Below, in pieces: positions 9,479-20,459 of a stretch of DNA of 64,000 bases; positions within the stretch are counted from its first letter, which is position 1, and every line of letters begins with the position of its first letter. The position numbers and the translations under genes are program-made. The stretch is from Azolla caroliniana (Eukaryota; Polypodiophyta). The notes below the pieces were generated by a model that did no database searches, was not told where the DNA came from, and was given only the letters and a program-made list of their open reading frames with translations. The DNA lies in contig JBHGNT010000007.1 of assembly GCA_043228905.1 (NCBI GenBank), forward strand, positions 10,726,001 to 10,790,000. Reading direction: 5' to 3'.

Positions 9479-10408
9479 CCTCCGTGGTTAACAACGCAAC
9501 CATCTTCTGTAGCCTCGACTGCCACGAAACAGCTCCCCCTGCATAAGTCATGACATATCCGGATGTAGACCAGCTGGTATCTGCATCAGCCAACATATCT
9601 GAATTCATGAATCCGTCAAGTTGGGGAATACCAGAGCCGAACTAGAGGTGCCTTTCAAGTACCAGAGTATCCACTTGACCGCGTTCTAGTGCTCTCTTTC
9701 GGGATTGCTCATGAACCGGATCACCACTCCGACTGCATATCCAATGTTTGGTCGAGTACATAACATTGCGTACATCAAGCTCCCAACGACAAAGGCATAT
9801 AGTATCTTCATCATATTCGTCTTCTTTGCCATAGTCCTTGGGATTTGTTTTCCAGATAGCTTGCAGTTTGCCGGAAGTGTTGATTCGACTGGTTTCACCT
9901 CCAACATGTTGAACCATTGAAGCACCTTTGTCACGTACTTCTCCTACGACAACCACAACAGCTTCTTTGACCGGTCCCGGATGATGTGCATTCCCAATAT
10001 CTATCTTGCCGAACCCAAGTCTTTCATTGAGAAGGTCCGGTTCAGAGCCTTCTTCAGCATCCGTATCTTGACTTGGTTTCGTCCGACGATCAACATATCA
10101 TCCACATATAGTAGGAGTATCATGAAATCTCCTCCATCAAATTTCTTCACAAAGATGCGGTGATCGGCTTGCGTTTTGTGGTACCCTTGGTCGGTCATGA
10201 AGGAGTCGAACTTCTAGTACCATTGTCGGGGAGCTTGCTTTAGTCCATATAAGCTCTTCTTAAGCCGGCACACCAAGTGCTCCTTCCCTTTCTTCTCAAA
10301 TCCTTCCGGTTGATGCATGTAGATCTCCTCTTCGAGGTCACCATGGAGGAATGTCGTCTTCACGTCCAGTTGCTCTACCTCGAGGTCCATGCTTGCCGCT
10401 ATGCCCAA
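9479..10408 (-). pseudogene. copia-A2 reverse transcriptase C-half and RNase H start
   Basis: Frames 10408-10214, 10198-10001, 9956-9642 and 9608-9479 together read [46 protein letters not shown] (catalytic YVDD intact), TRPNIGYAVG and STSGYVMTYAGGAVSWQSR. These are the standard copia RT palm and RNase H entry blocks. Stops separate each frame. The RNase H catalytic AEY block is lost at the insertion at 9478. Confidence 0.85.
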
Positions 10409-10516
10409 TACCGTTCAGATGGATGTCATTTTTACTACTGGGACAAAGATATCATCGAAGTCCACTCCTTTCTTATGCTGGAAGCCCTTCACCACGATTC
10501 AGGCCTTATACCTTGG

Positions 10517-11631
10517 TCAATTTACGGCGTCTCCCAGTTTTATCTTGTACACCCACTTGTTCGGGAGTGCCCTCTTTCCTTTCGCCAACTCCACCAATTC
10601 ATATGTGTGGTTCTCATGAAGGGAATCCACCTCATCTTGCATGGCAGTCAACCACTCGCGGCTATGGGTGTCTCCCTTCGCTTCTTCAAAGCTTTCCGGC
10701 TCCCCCTCATCGGTTAGCAACACATGCTCTACATTCGGAAATCTCTTGGGTGCCCTTCTCTCCCGGAGAGGATATCTCCGTCCCTGGTTTCTGGCTACCG
10801 GTTCAGATGTCTGTTCTGAATCCAAATCTGATTCGGGATGGTGTCTGGTTCCGGTGTCTTCTTCTTCTTCTTCGGTCGGTTCGGATTCCTGTTCGTATCT
10901 GTCCGGTTCGTCGAGTGTCATCCGGTTACCAGCTAACATCCGGTTTTCAACCGGGTAGGTCCTTGTGTCCTCAGGCCGGTTTTCATTGGATGATCTGGAG
11001 TTGATCAACTTCTTCTCCGACTCCCAATCGGTAATGGTCCTGTCTTCCATGAAGACTATGTCCCGACTCCAGAACACCTTCTTGTCGACCAGATCCCACA
11101 CCCGGTAACCAAACTCATCATTGTCGTATCCAAGGAATATGCATGGTCGGGACTTCGGATCCAACTTTGCTCTCTTGTCCTTCGCCAGATGCACGTATCC
11201 GAGACACCCGAACACCTTCAGATGCGGGTAAGACACATCTTTACCGGTCCATACTTTTTGAGGTGAGTCTCCTCCCAAGGGAATTGAGGGTGATATGTTT
11301 ATCACATAGGTCGCTGTCGTCAACGCCTCAACCCAAAACGTCTTGGGTAACTTGGCATGTGTGAGCATGCTCCAGACTCTCTCCATTATGGTCTAGTACA
11401 TCCTTTTGGCCAACCCGTTCAATTCCGGCGTCTTCGGCATGGTAAATTCTAGCAGTATTCCTCGAACTGCCCCCGGTATTCTCCTCCGTTATCTACTCGA
11501 ACCGCCTTCAACTTCCGACTGGTTTCTCTTTCCACTCTCGCGTGGAGCTCCTTGAAGACGGATAGCGCCTGATCCTTCATCTTCAATGGTGAGACCCACG
11601 GGTTCCGGTTGTGGTCGTCTATGAACGTCAC
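10517..11631 (-). pseudogene. copia-A2 integrase C-half and RT start
   Basis: 11631-11449 reads MTFIDDHNRNPWV and AVRVDNGGEY, the integrase DD part. 11386-10517 reads MERVWSMLTHAKLPKTFW, CIFLGYDNDEFGYRVWD and an acidic linker, then the RT N-terminus YPLRERRAPKRF and WLTAMQDEVDSL. A stop at about 11395 separates them. Comparison with 50460-51470 confirms the order. Confidence 0.85.
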
Positions 11632-11637
11632 AAAGTA

Positions 11638-12306
11638 CTATGATCCGGCATGTGACTTCATGTCTACTTGACACACATCGGTATGCCCCAGCTCCAGTGG
11701 TGCATTCCCTCTCATCGGAGGTCTTGACCGGAAGGAGGTTCGGTTTTTCTTGGCGGCAAGACAATCGATGCACTTCTCAAGTTGCATGTCCTTCACCGGA
11801 ATGAGGTTGTCTTTGGCAAGCCTCTTCATCCCCTTCTCACTAGTGTGACACAATATTTTGTGCCACAACTCACTGGCAGTGTCGGATGCTACATTCACTT
11901 CTTCCCGGCATATCCGGGCATTCATCAAGTACAGTGTGTTGATCTTCCTGGCTCGGGCCAGTATCAAGCTTCCCTTGCTGAACTTCATAACATTGTTCCA
12001 GATGCTACCCGTGTAGCCTTCATCATCTAGCCGACCGACTGATATTAGGTTCAGTCGAACCTCCGGAACGTGTTGGACATCCTTCAACAACAATTTGCAT
12101 CCAGTTGATGTTCTCAACAACACATCTCCTATGCCGATAATTCGGCATGTACCTTCATTCCCCATCCGGACACAACCATGATCACCGGTTCTGTAGGATG
12201 AGAAGCATTTCCGATCCGGTGTCAGGTGGAACGACGCTTCGGAATCGACAACCCACGTTGTCTCATCGCCGACAAGGTTTAACTCATTCTTTTCGGTAAT
12301 GAGCAT
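11638..12306 (-). pseudogene. copia-A2 protease and GAG-pre-integrase
   Basis: The 222-residue frame has WVVDSEASFHLTPDRKCF, where the protease catalytic D-S-G reads D-S-E, so the glycine is lost. ISVGRLDDEGY, then SELWHKILCHTSEKGMKRLA and the CIDCLAAKKNR cysteine pair follow, the HHCC zinc finger of copia integrase. It is nearly full length for this segment. Confidence 0.85.
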
Positions 12307-12316
12307 CAGTTCTTAT

Positions 12317-13176
12317 TCACTTGTCACGATTGCCAACATTCCCTTCTAATCTGGGCCTCTCCAGTCCGAACCATTTCGTTCCGAACTCTTCTTCGAATTG
12401 GTAGTGCCGGTTTCTTTCTCCTTCCGGAAATGCTGACAGTTCTATTGTGGGAAGTGTCCCGGCTTCCCGCAATAGAAGCACGTGGGCCTCCCCCTTCACT
12501 TCGACCTCATCCCCGATTTGTCTCGGTTTTGGGGACTCCGATATCGGCCTCTTCCCCGGTTGTGGCCATCTTCTATGACCAAGGCCTTCGGATCGGTTCC
12601 GGACTCCCGGTCCTTCCGGTGAGCTTCTTCATCTAGCAAGCTTGATTTTACCCTTGCTAGGGACAACTGTTTTCCTTCCGGCCTGGCGTTGCCCAACGTG
12701 ACAACTAACGTCTCCCTATCCGGGAGGGAACTGAGCAGGAGTAATGCGAGTACCTCATGAGCAAGAGGTACTTCCAATGAGGTTGCTTGAAATGTCAGCC
12801 CCTGGAAGGCATTCATGTGCTCCGCCATACTGGAGTTGTCTTGGTACCAGAGCCTCACTAGCTTCCAGAATATCGAAACCCGATTAACGGCATTCTTGTT
12901 CTGGAACATGATGCTGATCTTCTCCTAGAGTTCATGAGTCTTGCTCTCTTCATTGAAGTTGTAGTATAGGCTCATGTTGATGAAGCACTGAATATATGTC
13001 ATCGTCTTCATGTGCATCACCTCCCATGTCACAACATCGATGTTATATGGTCTCTTGTCCTCGAATTGAACCAGCAACCAAAGATCTTTAACTACCAGCA
13101 TATCCCTCATCTTCGACTTCCACACTGAGTAGTTGGAGCCGATGAGCTTGAACATGCCGTCGAATGATTCTTCCAT
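12317..13176 (-). pseudogene. copia-A2 gag
   Basis: Starts MEESFDGMFKLIGSNYSVW, the copia Gag N-terminal block, and continues VMHMKTMTYIQCFINMSLYYN, FQNKNAVN and MAEHMNAFQGLTFQATSLEVP in a second frame. It ends in the basic region before the zinc knuckle (TCFYC-equivalent at about 12485). Frame breaks lie at about 12915 and 12497. It matches 48944-49730. Confidence 0.85.
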
Positions 13177-13190
13177 TTCTTGTCTTGTTC

Positions 13191-13202
13191 GCTCTGATAC
13201 CA
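13191..13202 (-). other. primer-binding site (tRNA-Met type) of copia-A2
   Basis: The minus strand reads TGGTATCAGAGC, the standard copia primer site complementary to initiator tRNA-Met, placed between the LTR end (TTCA) and the gag start. Confidence 0.85.
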
Positions 13203-13205
13203 GAT

Positions 13206-13447
13206 TGAAGAGAATAACGTTGTCGTGCCTTTTGGTGCCGGATCGTATGCGTGAGTCGGGTGGGAACCGTTAGGGTTTTGGACTAGGAGAAAGAAGAATA
13301 TGAGATAATGTTAGTTAGGATGAGATTGTAAGAAGAAGATGTGAAACTCGTGAATCCCACGAGTATAATGTATTAATGGGTAATTAGATTGTAAGAGAGA
13401 ATTAGATGGTAAAATTGTGAATCCCACGAGTGTTTTGTATTAATCAA
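13206..13447 (-). repeat. copia-A2 5' LTR, 3' portion
   Basis: The minus strand contains GTGGGATTCAC twice and CTAGTCCAAAACCCTAACGG followed by CCACCCGACTCACGCA. It aligns with 32640-32906 on the plus strand. It is truncated at 13447 where gypsy-1d begins. Confidence 0.75.
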
Positions 13448-13484
13448 TCCTTCGGACATCGAGCAATGGACGGACATAAAGAAA

Positions 13485-14159
13485 GTGTTCGAGGAGAGAA
13501 TCCTCGACAGCCGGGTAGATTTTTCACTTCGGGAACTACTCGAAATAGCAAAAAAGGAGTTCCATGATCTTCTTGTGGATCTCGTAAAAAGAAAAAGAAA
13601 AACTACAGAGGAAAATGCACCGATGGTGAATGCAAATACCATTCTGATGAACAACACCGAAGTGGAGGACGAGATTCCGAATTCCCACTACACAAGGCCA
13701 CACTGGGCACATGCAACTATAGAGACTCCGGTCCGAATCGGCAACATCAAAGAGCCCGTGCTAGCATTGATTGATCACGGATCGGAGATCAATTTGATGT
13801 CCAAAGAGTTCTACCGGAAGGGGAAGTGGCCTATTAACACCAATCATGGATGGAAGATCTGGGCGGCCACTAAAGCAACGAAAGATCTATTTGCGGCTTG
13901 TCTAGATGTGACGGTGAAGATCGGGGATGTCGAGATCGACCAAAATTTCTTCGTACAGGACGAGGTCTCACATTCCGTGATCCTCGGGCAACCCTTTATC
14001 ACGGCTTCACGGATGGAGACAAAGGTGCTCGATAGCAGTGCGACTTTCGCACGAATTCGGAGCCAAAGCGGAGGGAAATCCGTCCAATTCCTAACTGTGT
14101 CGGCAAATCATGAAAGGAACAAGAGAGAGCTCTTGTCCCAAACAAGGATGGATTTTTAG
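13485..14159 (+). pseudogene. gypsy-1d linker domain and aspartic protease
   Basis: The 224-residue frame opens MFEERILDSRVDFSLRELL, continues AKKEFHDLLVDLVKRKRK, then HATIETPVRIGNIKEPVLAL-IDHG-SEINLM, DVEIDQNFFVQ and VILGQPFITASRMETKVLD, ending TAG. The catalytic triad position is D-H-G as in copy 1a. The frame is long and unbroken, so this part changed little after insertion. Confidence 0.8.
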
Positions 14160-14293
14160 AGCGGACTGTTGCGGAGTGGGGAAGTGATAGTCTAAGAAGC
14201 CCTGATACCCTGCACAGGAAGAAAACTCTCGGAGCAAAACAAGTATGAATCGGTCTGGATGGGGCATCTACGTACACGGCTGTAACCAGAGGA

Positions 14294-14602
14294 ATGAAGA
14301 AAGAATACCGAAAAGTGGAGGATAAGTTAAAGTCGGCATCAACAATAAAAGAAGATGAAGAAATCGTGGGAATAGTCGAAGAAGTGTTCTATGGGAGCAC
14401 GCTACAATGGCTTGAAGAGCTCGCGAAAGATACAAGCCAGGGAGACTGGGTAGTCCCGGTGGAATCGGTCGAGATGTACGAGATCATTGTGGAAATGGGG
14501 CCAGATGCGCTCCACAAAGAAGAAGCAATGGTAAGTACGAAATACAAGACCGTGGAGAAGAAGGTGAAACCGGCCACGGGACCACTACCCACCGATAGCT
14601 AA
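14294..14602 (+). pseudogene. gypsy-1d spacer region
   Basis: A 102-residue acidic and lysine-rich frame (MKKEYRKVEDKLKSA; EIVGIVEEVFYGSTLQWLEE) ends in a KKVKPATGPLPTDS tail. It corresponds to 1931-2335 of copy 1a and links protease and RT. No enzyme motif is seen. Confidence 0.6.
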
Positions 14603-14647
14603 CAAAAGAGAAAAGAAGTCTCGGGAGATCCGACACTTCGGAAGTCC

Positions 14648-15434
14648 GTGGATATCGGACATGCCTTCATGGATGAGACCCGGAAGAAACTTCGAATCGG
14701 TGGAGGTGGTTTCCTTTTACAAAATGAAGAAGAACGATTCCGAGGGATGTTGGAACAACATGGGAAATCATTTGCATTCACATCGAAGGAGATAGGGTGC
14801 GTTGATCCGAAGATAGTGGAGCCGATGGTGATCTTTACGATTGACCATGTGCCGTGGAACCTAAAGCCGATTCCGGTGCCACGGGCGCATATTCCGAAAA
14901 TCATCGACTTGCTCAAGGAGAAGGTGGCGATGGGGATTCTAGAGCCATCAAACGCTCCGTACTCAAATCGATGGTTTATGGTTCCGAAGAAGAATGGGTC
15001 ACTCCGATTTATCCAGGACTTGCAACCGGTTAACAAAGTCACGATCCGGAACTCCGGAGTTGGTCCGATAGTGGACAAATTTGCGGAAGCATTTGCCGGT
15101 CGAGCGATATACTCCATCGGAGACCTATACTCAAGGTATGACCAATTCCAACTAGCCATGGAGAGCCGAGACATCACTACCATGCGGACACTGATAGGAT
15201 TAGTCCGGATGTGTACGCTACCACAAAGAGCGACGAACTCGGTCGCACATATGATGAATGCAATGAACAAGGTGCTTCGAGACTACATTCCGGAGATAAC
15301 GATGCCATTCCTAGATGACATTCTGATGAAAGGATGCACGGTAGAAGAGAAAGATGAAACTATGGATGATCGAGGATGTCGAAAGTTCATAGTCAACCAT
15401 AATTGCGATTGCGAGAAAGTGCTTCGAAAGTTAG
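14648..15434 (+). pseudogene. gypsy-1d reverse transcriptase
   Basis: Reads RIGGGGFLLQNEEERF, EIGCVDPKIVEP, VPRAHIPKI, MGILEPSNAPYSNRWF, MVPKKNGSLRFIQDLQPVNK, LYSRYDQFQLAMESRD, TMRTLIGLVRMCTLPQ and TMPFLDDILMKG. The FLDD palm motif is intact. The domain is truncated after the CEKVLRKLEDVHL block, so the thumb, RNase H and integrase are missing. The frame then runs into unrelated sequence. Confidence 0.85.
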
Positions 15435-15880
15435 AAGATGTGCACCTGAGAAACCAAGAAGCTAACCTAAAACATTTAACCAGTCAAAAAGATAAATCTC
15501 CAAACCATACCCACCCAAATACCACAGTAAAAGAAGTCCTTAAGATTCCCACAAATTGTTTGAGTCAAGGGAAAGTTAAGTGTTGTCTTCAAAAAGATTG
15601 TATAATTCAGGAAGAATGCCAAAATGCATGAAGCCAACACAACAAGTTGAAACCCTGTTACAGACACTCGAAGAAAATTCATGGTTCTCTCTATATCTTC
15701 ATTTAAAATTGCCCATAGTGCTAATATGGTTCCACAAATCATACCATTACACCACATAGACCAAAACTGTTGAGCCCACTTGTTTTACCTTGCAAATTTG
15801 ATAGCAGAACCACCATGTAACCTTGCAAATTGAAAGACAGATCACGTGAACCAGCTACAAATGCACCCAACACTAGGATT
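15435..15880 (-). pseudogene. fragment of a nucleotide-sugar transporter gene
   Basis: Minus-strand frames read ILVLGAFVAGSRDLSFNLQG, then GKTSGLNSFGL, MWCNGMICGTILALWAI and ASCILAFFLNYTIFLKTTLN, then LTQTICGNLKDFF and, after a frameshift, a FGWVWFG-LASWF tail. These resemble the C-terminal third of plant UTR7-type nucleotide-sugar/triose-phosphate transporters, with hydrophobic helices in order. A segment expected between SNL and GKTSG is missing, as if an exon were skipped. No start, and broken frames: a relic. Confidence 0.6.
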
Positions 15881-16396
15881 CTGACATTCGCAATAACATA
15901 TCTCTTATTGATGCCATGCCAATTATATTCATAGCATCCACTAGCAATAAACATATCATTCTCATATCCTGCCAATAACATATGGATATGTATCTTTTGT
16001 CCAATAATACTTGACTTCAAATTGCCACAAGCTCTCACTTCAACTTGCATTTTTCAAAATAGTTCAATGCCTGTACTGAAGGTCCATGTTCCACATATCT
16101 TGAAATTAGGGCAGTTCATGAAACAACAATATGACTACATATTGTAGTGAAAACATGTTGTGATTCAAACATTGGGCCACATTTAGCATACAAATCCACT
16201 AAACTGTTACCAACAAAATGTTCATCGTCAAATCCCTTACATACAATATCTATATGAATTTCCCATGAATCAATAAGTTATTGCTAATAGACTCAACCAT
16301 ATGAAAACCTGCTTTTACAATATCATCGTGCATTTCTCGGGCCTTATCTAAAGATCCAGTGATGCTACAAGCTCTCAATATAACCAGAAATAAACG
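15881..16396 (-). pseudogene. fragment of a PPR-protein gene
   Basis: Minus-strand frames give LVILRACSITGSLDKAREMH followed by DDIVKAGF, then (frameshifted) IHIDIVCKGFDDEHFVGNSL, VDLYAKCG and ALISRYVEHG-like pieces, and near 16050-15950 ACGNL, IGQKIHIHMLLAGYENDMFI. The spacing and NSLVDLYAKCG signature are those of plant pentatricopeptide-repeat proteins, which act on organellar RNA. Several stops make it a pseudogene. It reads in the same direction as the adjoining transporter fragment. Confidence 0.7.
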
Positions 16397-16957
16397 GATT
16401 CCATGGACTGCTCTCAAGTGGATACTCTGGTACCTGAAAGGCACCTCGAGCACGTGCCTCCGATTCGGCTTAGGTAAGCTTTACGGATTTGGACATGTCG
16501 GCTGATGTAGATACTAGCCGGTCCACATCCAGGTACATCATGACCTATGCAAGGGGAGTTGTATCGTGGCAGATGAGTCTGTAGAAGTCCGTGGCACTGG
16601 CGACAATGGAAGCGGAGTACATGGCGGTTGTAGAAGTAGGCAAGGAAGTAATCAAGAGGAAGGACTTCATCGGAGAGTTAGGGATCCGGTAGGAGGAATT
16701 CTGGCTCTACTACAACAGTCAAAGTGCAATCCACCTTGCAAAGAACGTGACCTAGCACTCCCAGACCAAGCACATCTAGAGGAAATATCATTGGCTCCAG
16801 GAGAAGGTAGAAGACAAAGACTTTTAGCTGACGAAGATTCACATGGAGGAGAACAGGTCGGACATGCTGACCAAGGTGTTGTTGGTTGAGAAGTTGGATG
16901 TGTGCCAAAGAAGGATTGGATTGACAGGAAATCCCATGCCGGAGTGAAGGGGGAGTT
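16397..16957 (+). pseudogene. copia-A-like RNase H fragment, plus strand
   Basis: Reads ALKWILWYLKGTSSTCLRFG, then frameshifted counterparts of the STSGYVMTYAGG, AEYMA, IGELG, SAIHLAK and NRSDMLTKVL blocks of copia RNase H, ending MPE-TGA at 16940 just before a polypurine tract (AAGGGGGAGTT, about 16948-16957). It matches 52430-52991. Everything upstream of RNase H is absent. Confidence 0.75.
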
Positions 16958-17395
16958 TGTTTGGAAACTGGTCCCTCCAAATGGGATCGGACAAGCCGGA
17001 TCGGATGGATCCGGAAGGTATTTAGATCGGATCCTGCGTGAACCAAAAGTAGGGACATATTAGTAAATATGTTCAAATGCGCTTGTTGAGGCGACATTTG
17101 TAAATAGACCTAAAGTTATATGAATATAAATATAACTAGGGCAAAGCTTATTTAGTAGAGAGTTGTTGCAAGTTAGTTCTTGTTGTGAGGTGCTTGTTAC
17201 TACTATATAGAGTGAGTGAGAGAGAGAGATACAATAAGTTGGTATCTGTTGTAACCACCTATTGGAGAATATATTGAGCAGAAGGTTGTTGCCTCTGTGT
17301 CTCCTTTGTATCCTACCTCTCTTCCATAGTGATCCATTTCGGAGTTAGTGAACTCTCGTGGTTTTGCCTCTCAAGGTTTTCCACGTTAACTTACT
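16958..17395 (+). repeat. copia-A-like 3' LTR, truncated
   Basis: Begins TGTTTGGAAACTGGTCCCTCC directly after the polypurine tract. It carries diverged versions of the three palindromic elements of the copia-A LTR (ACATATTAGTAAATATGT, ACATTTGTAAATAGA and the ATATAAATATAAC block at 17045-17140), followed by GA repeats. It has only one GCCGGATCGGATGGATCCGG segment instead of the 54-bp array. It is cut at about 17395 by copia-B1. Confidence 0.7.
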
Positions 17396-17409
17396 ATGTC
17401 GACTCATTC

Positions 17410-18540
17410 CTATGTAAGTGCATCGATCTCTATTTGTTGTTCTATTTCTTCCATTGTGCATTTGGAACTTGGTTGTGGCCGAGAACGATTACTCGATAGG
17501 ACCATTATTGGTTGTTTCTTACTACTCCATGCTATTGCCGCACTCCCAAACGAGAACATAAAGCCTGATGTCGACCGGTGATCTATGGTGTCTTCGCCCC
17601 AATCGACATTTGTGTAGCCAACCAACTGTTCGATTATGCCATGGCAATATAGTGGTCCACGATCCTTTGTGCCACTCATATATCTCAATATCTGATAAAC
17701 GCATTGAAGGCGCTTGAATTTCGGGCTCTGTATGAATTGACTTATCATGCCAACCGGATAGCTAAGATCGGATCGTGTGATGGTTAAGTATATTAGGCTT
17801 CTGACGACTTGTCAAAACCGTTTCGTATCGTGGGCCACTCCTGAGTCATGGAGAAGCTTCAGGTTTCGATCAAGAGGAGTGGTGATGGATTGGTAATCCA
17901 TCCTACCAATTTATACATCATATTCAAGATGTAGTGCCATTGAGTTAGCAATATGCCATCGAGGGTGTGGATCACTTCGATCCTGAGGAAGTAATGAAGG
18001 TCCCCAAAATCCTTCATTTCAAATGCACTCAACAACTAGAACTTTACTCGGCTTTTCTCAACAAGGTCGAGTCTGGTGACGACCAGGTCATCTACGTACA
18101 AAAATATGCAACCAGACCTTTTGAACCTTTTGGACCTTTCCGGATGAACAAGAAAGAGTCGCACTTTGAGACTGCAAACCACATCTTACGTAGATGTTGC
18201 GTGATTTTCGAGTTCCAAGCACGTGGGGCTTGCTTGAGACCGTAAAGTGACTTCCTCAGCCGGCATATTGCTAACTTATTCAACTCCGATTGAAATCCAG
18301 GGGGTTGAACAATAAATACCTATTCTTCAAGATCTTCTTGAAGAAACACATTCTTTACATCCATCTGATGGAGATGCCACCCCCTTGCCGCTGCTACCGC
18401 GAGCACCACACAGACTGTCGTAGTCTTCGTTACTGGTGCAAAGGTCTCGTCGTAATCGATGTCATGAGTCTGTGTGTATCCCTTGGCCACGAATCAATCC
18501 TTATATTAGTTGACCGAGTTGTCGACGTTTGACTTTACTT
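17410..18540 (-). pseudogene. copia-B1 reverse transcriptase and RNase H
   Basis: The minus strand at 18283-18092 reads [21 protein letters not shown] shifted frame at about 18105-18082 gives FLYVDDLV, the catalytic YVDD. 17748-17410 reads LQCVYQILRYMSGTKDRG, VGYTNVDWGED, RSTSGFMFSFGSAAIAWSSK and the KKQP-LSS RNase H core. The AEY motif after it is degraded. Frames are out of register with each other. Confidence 0.75.
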
Positions 18541-19044
18541 TGTACAACCATTTGTACCCAATCGGTTTGTAGTGTCGGGGAGGGTCAACCAAGTCCCATG
18601 TCTTGTTGGCAGCTAGTGCTTACATTTCTTCCTCCATGGCTGATCACCATTTGGCATCTTGTGATGCCTCCATGTAGCTCTCCGGCTCGCGCCCTTCTAC
18701 CACTTTCGACATGTATGCATAATGATGCTCCATATATTCATTGTATCTGTATTGGATCACCAGGTTCTTCTCGCGAGTTGATCAACGTAGCTTCTCATTA
18801 GCCGATTTGAGGGCCCTCTTGGCCGCATCTGACCTCAACTCATGTGGCTCCTTATCACTTTGGTTGGTGTCAGATTCTCCTTGATCCAATGCACCTTTAT
18901 TTGTATTGTACTCTAGCATATTCATTTTCCCCTTCTCTTTGCTCATATACCGTCTCCTCGGTTTTTGGCATAGGGACTGGATGGCCGAGTCTTCACTACT
19001 TGCTGGCTCTTCATTCGACTAGTCATTCTAACTCAGCTCTTCAT

Positions 19045-20376
19045 TCAACTCTCTTCTAGAGGGTCGATTTCTTCTTCTTCAACCATCGTCTCGGCCTCAG
19101 TGGCCTCATTCTCAATAATCGGCACAAAGATGGAAAGGAATACCAAGTCACCGATTCGTCGAACACGACGTCTTGGCTTACTCGCACTTGCTTCGTCAAG
19201 GGTTATAGCATTTGTATCCCTTCTATTCATGTGAGTATCCAACCAGGATGTATTTCTCTCACTTGGCATCCAGCTTTTTCCGCTTCTCATCCGGCACATG
19301 CACATACACAATGTTGCCGAATACCCTCAAGTGTTTCAAATTCGGCTTGCCCTTGAAATACAGCTCATGTGCTAACACCTTTCCTCTATGTGCAGAAATC
19401 TAATTCTGGATGTACATACAACTATTCGAATGGCTTTGGCCTAGTAAAACTTGGGCATGCTCTTCTCTTCCAGCATTGCCCGAGTCGCTTCCATAATCGA
19501 TCAGTTCTTTCTTTCGGCTATGCCATTCTGCTCTAACATATATCTACAACTAAATTTGCATCAAATTCCAATCTACTGCAGATAATAGTTGAACTAGCCA
19601 AAAAAGTATTCTTTTGTGCCATCCGGCCATAGACACTTGATTTTCCTCTCTGTTTCCCGTTCTACAAGATTCCTCAAGTTCCGCAAAAAGGAGAAAATAT
19701 CACTCTTCTTCTCTATGAGGCAAACCCACGTGTGTCGGTTGTAGTCATCGATGAAGGAGATGAAGTATAAACTCCCGCCTATACTCACATTCTATGTCTG
19801 ACCTCACACATCCGAATGAACCAGGTAGAGCTTGTTACGACTCTAATTTCACTCATTGGGGAAAGGAAGCTAGTGTTGCTTCCCTAACTGGCAGGCTTCA
19901 CAAACTTGGGCCTTCCAGCCACTGAACTTCAACAAGCCGAACACAATCTGTTTCGCTTGCAACTCTTGAAGCCTTTGAAAATTGACATGGTTGATCTACT
20001 TATGCCACAAGTCGATATCCAATTTGACTTTTTGTCCTTTGGTGAACATAGCGGTGCCAACATCGTTTGTATCGAGGATGAATATCCTCCTTTCTCATCG
20101 CCCTTGCGCGATGATTCGTCCTTCTTCTTCAACGAAACAACCTAGGTAGCTCAACCGAACATGCATTCCTTGGTCAACGATCTAGCCGACCAACACCAGA
20201 TTCTTGGTGATCGTTGGAACATGCAAGATGGTCCTTAGTCTCCCTTTATATTCGACATGCCTCAAGGGGACATCACCAACATGCTCGATGGGATGTGAGG
20301 TGTCATCACCAGTTTCGACGACCCCTAGCTGATTCGGCTTCTCAAGATATGAGAACCATTCTTTGTGACCCATCAT
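19045..20376 (-). pseudogene. copia-B1 integrase and GAG-pre-integrase
   Basis: 20376-20182 encodes EWFSYLEKPNQLGVVETGDD, then LHVPTITKNLVLVG, the stretch before the integrase zinc finger. 19788-19594 reads MSIGGSLYFISFIDDYNRHT followed by the KSDIF and GTKEYF parts of the integrase core (the D-N-G-G-E site reads DGTKEY). 19311-19045 is the integrase C-terminus and acidic linker. All are separated by stops. Confidence 0.7.
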
Positions 20377-20459
20377 GTGATTCGATACTCTGGAATGAAC
20401 ATATCATGCCTCATTTGGTTTCGAGGTGCTCGACTTCATCGAGTTGGCTTTGTGCTTCA

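Larger units (their letters stand above)
9479..13447 (-). mobile_element. Ty1/copia element copia-A2, minus strand
   Basis: Right to left: 5' LTR fragment (13447-13206), Met-type primer site (13202-13191), gag, zinc knuckle, protease, GAG-pre-integrase, integrase, RT with intact YVDD, and RNase H cut at 9479. Proteins match copia-A at 48944-52991 along their length, but the LTR is of a different type, shared with 32628-32906. About ten stops and shifts interrupt it. It is cut on the left by an LTR and on the right by gypsy-1d. Confidence 0.85.
13448..15434 (+). mobile_element. gypsy-1d internal fragment, plus strand
   Basis: A fragment without LTRs covers the linker domain, protease, spacer and RT. 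It joins copia-A2 LTR sequence on the left without a visible target duplication. On the right it fuses with a host transporter fragment at GATGTGCACCTGA, a string that fits both partners. It is the best-preserved copy of this gypsy-1 region in the window. Confidence 0.8.

Noticed and set aside
14648-15631. 327-residue protein as one intact gene
   Set aside because: Only the first about 262 residues are gypsy RT; the rest is antisense host transporter DNA read by chance after the fusion point.
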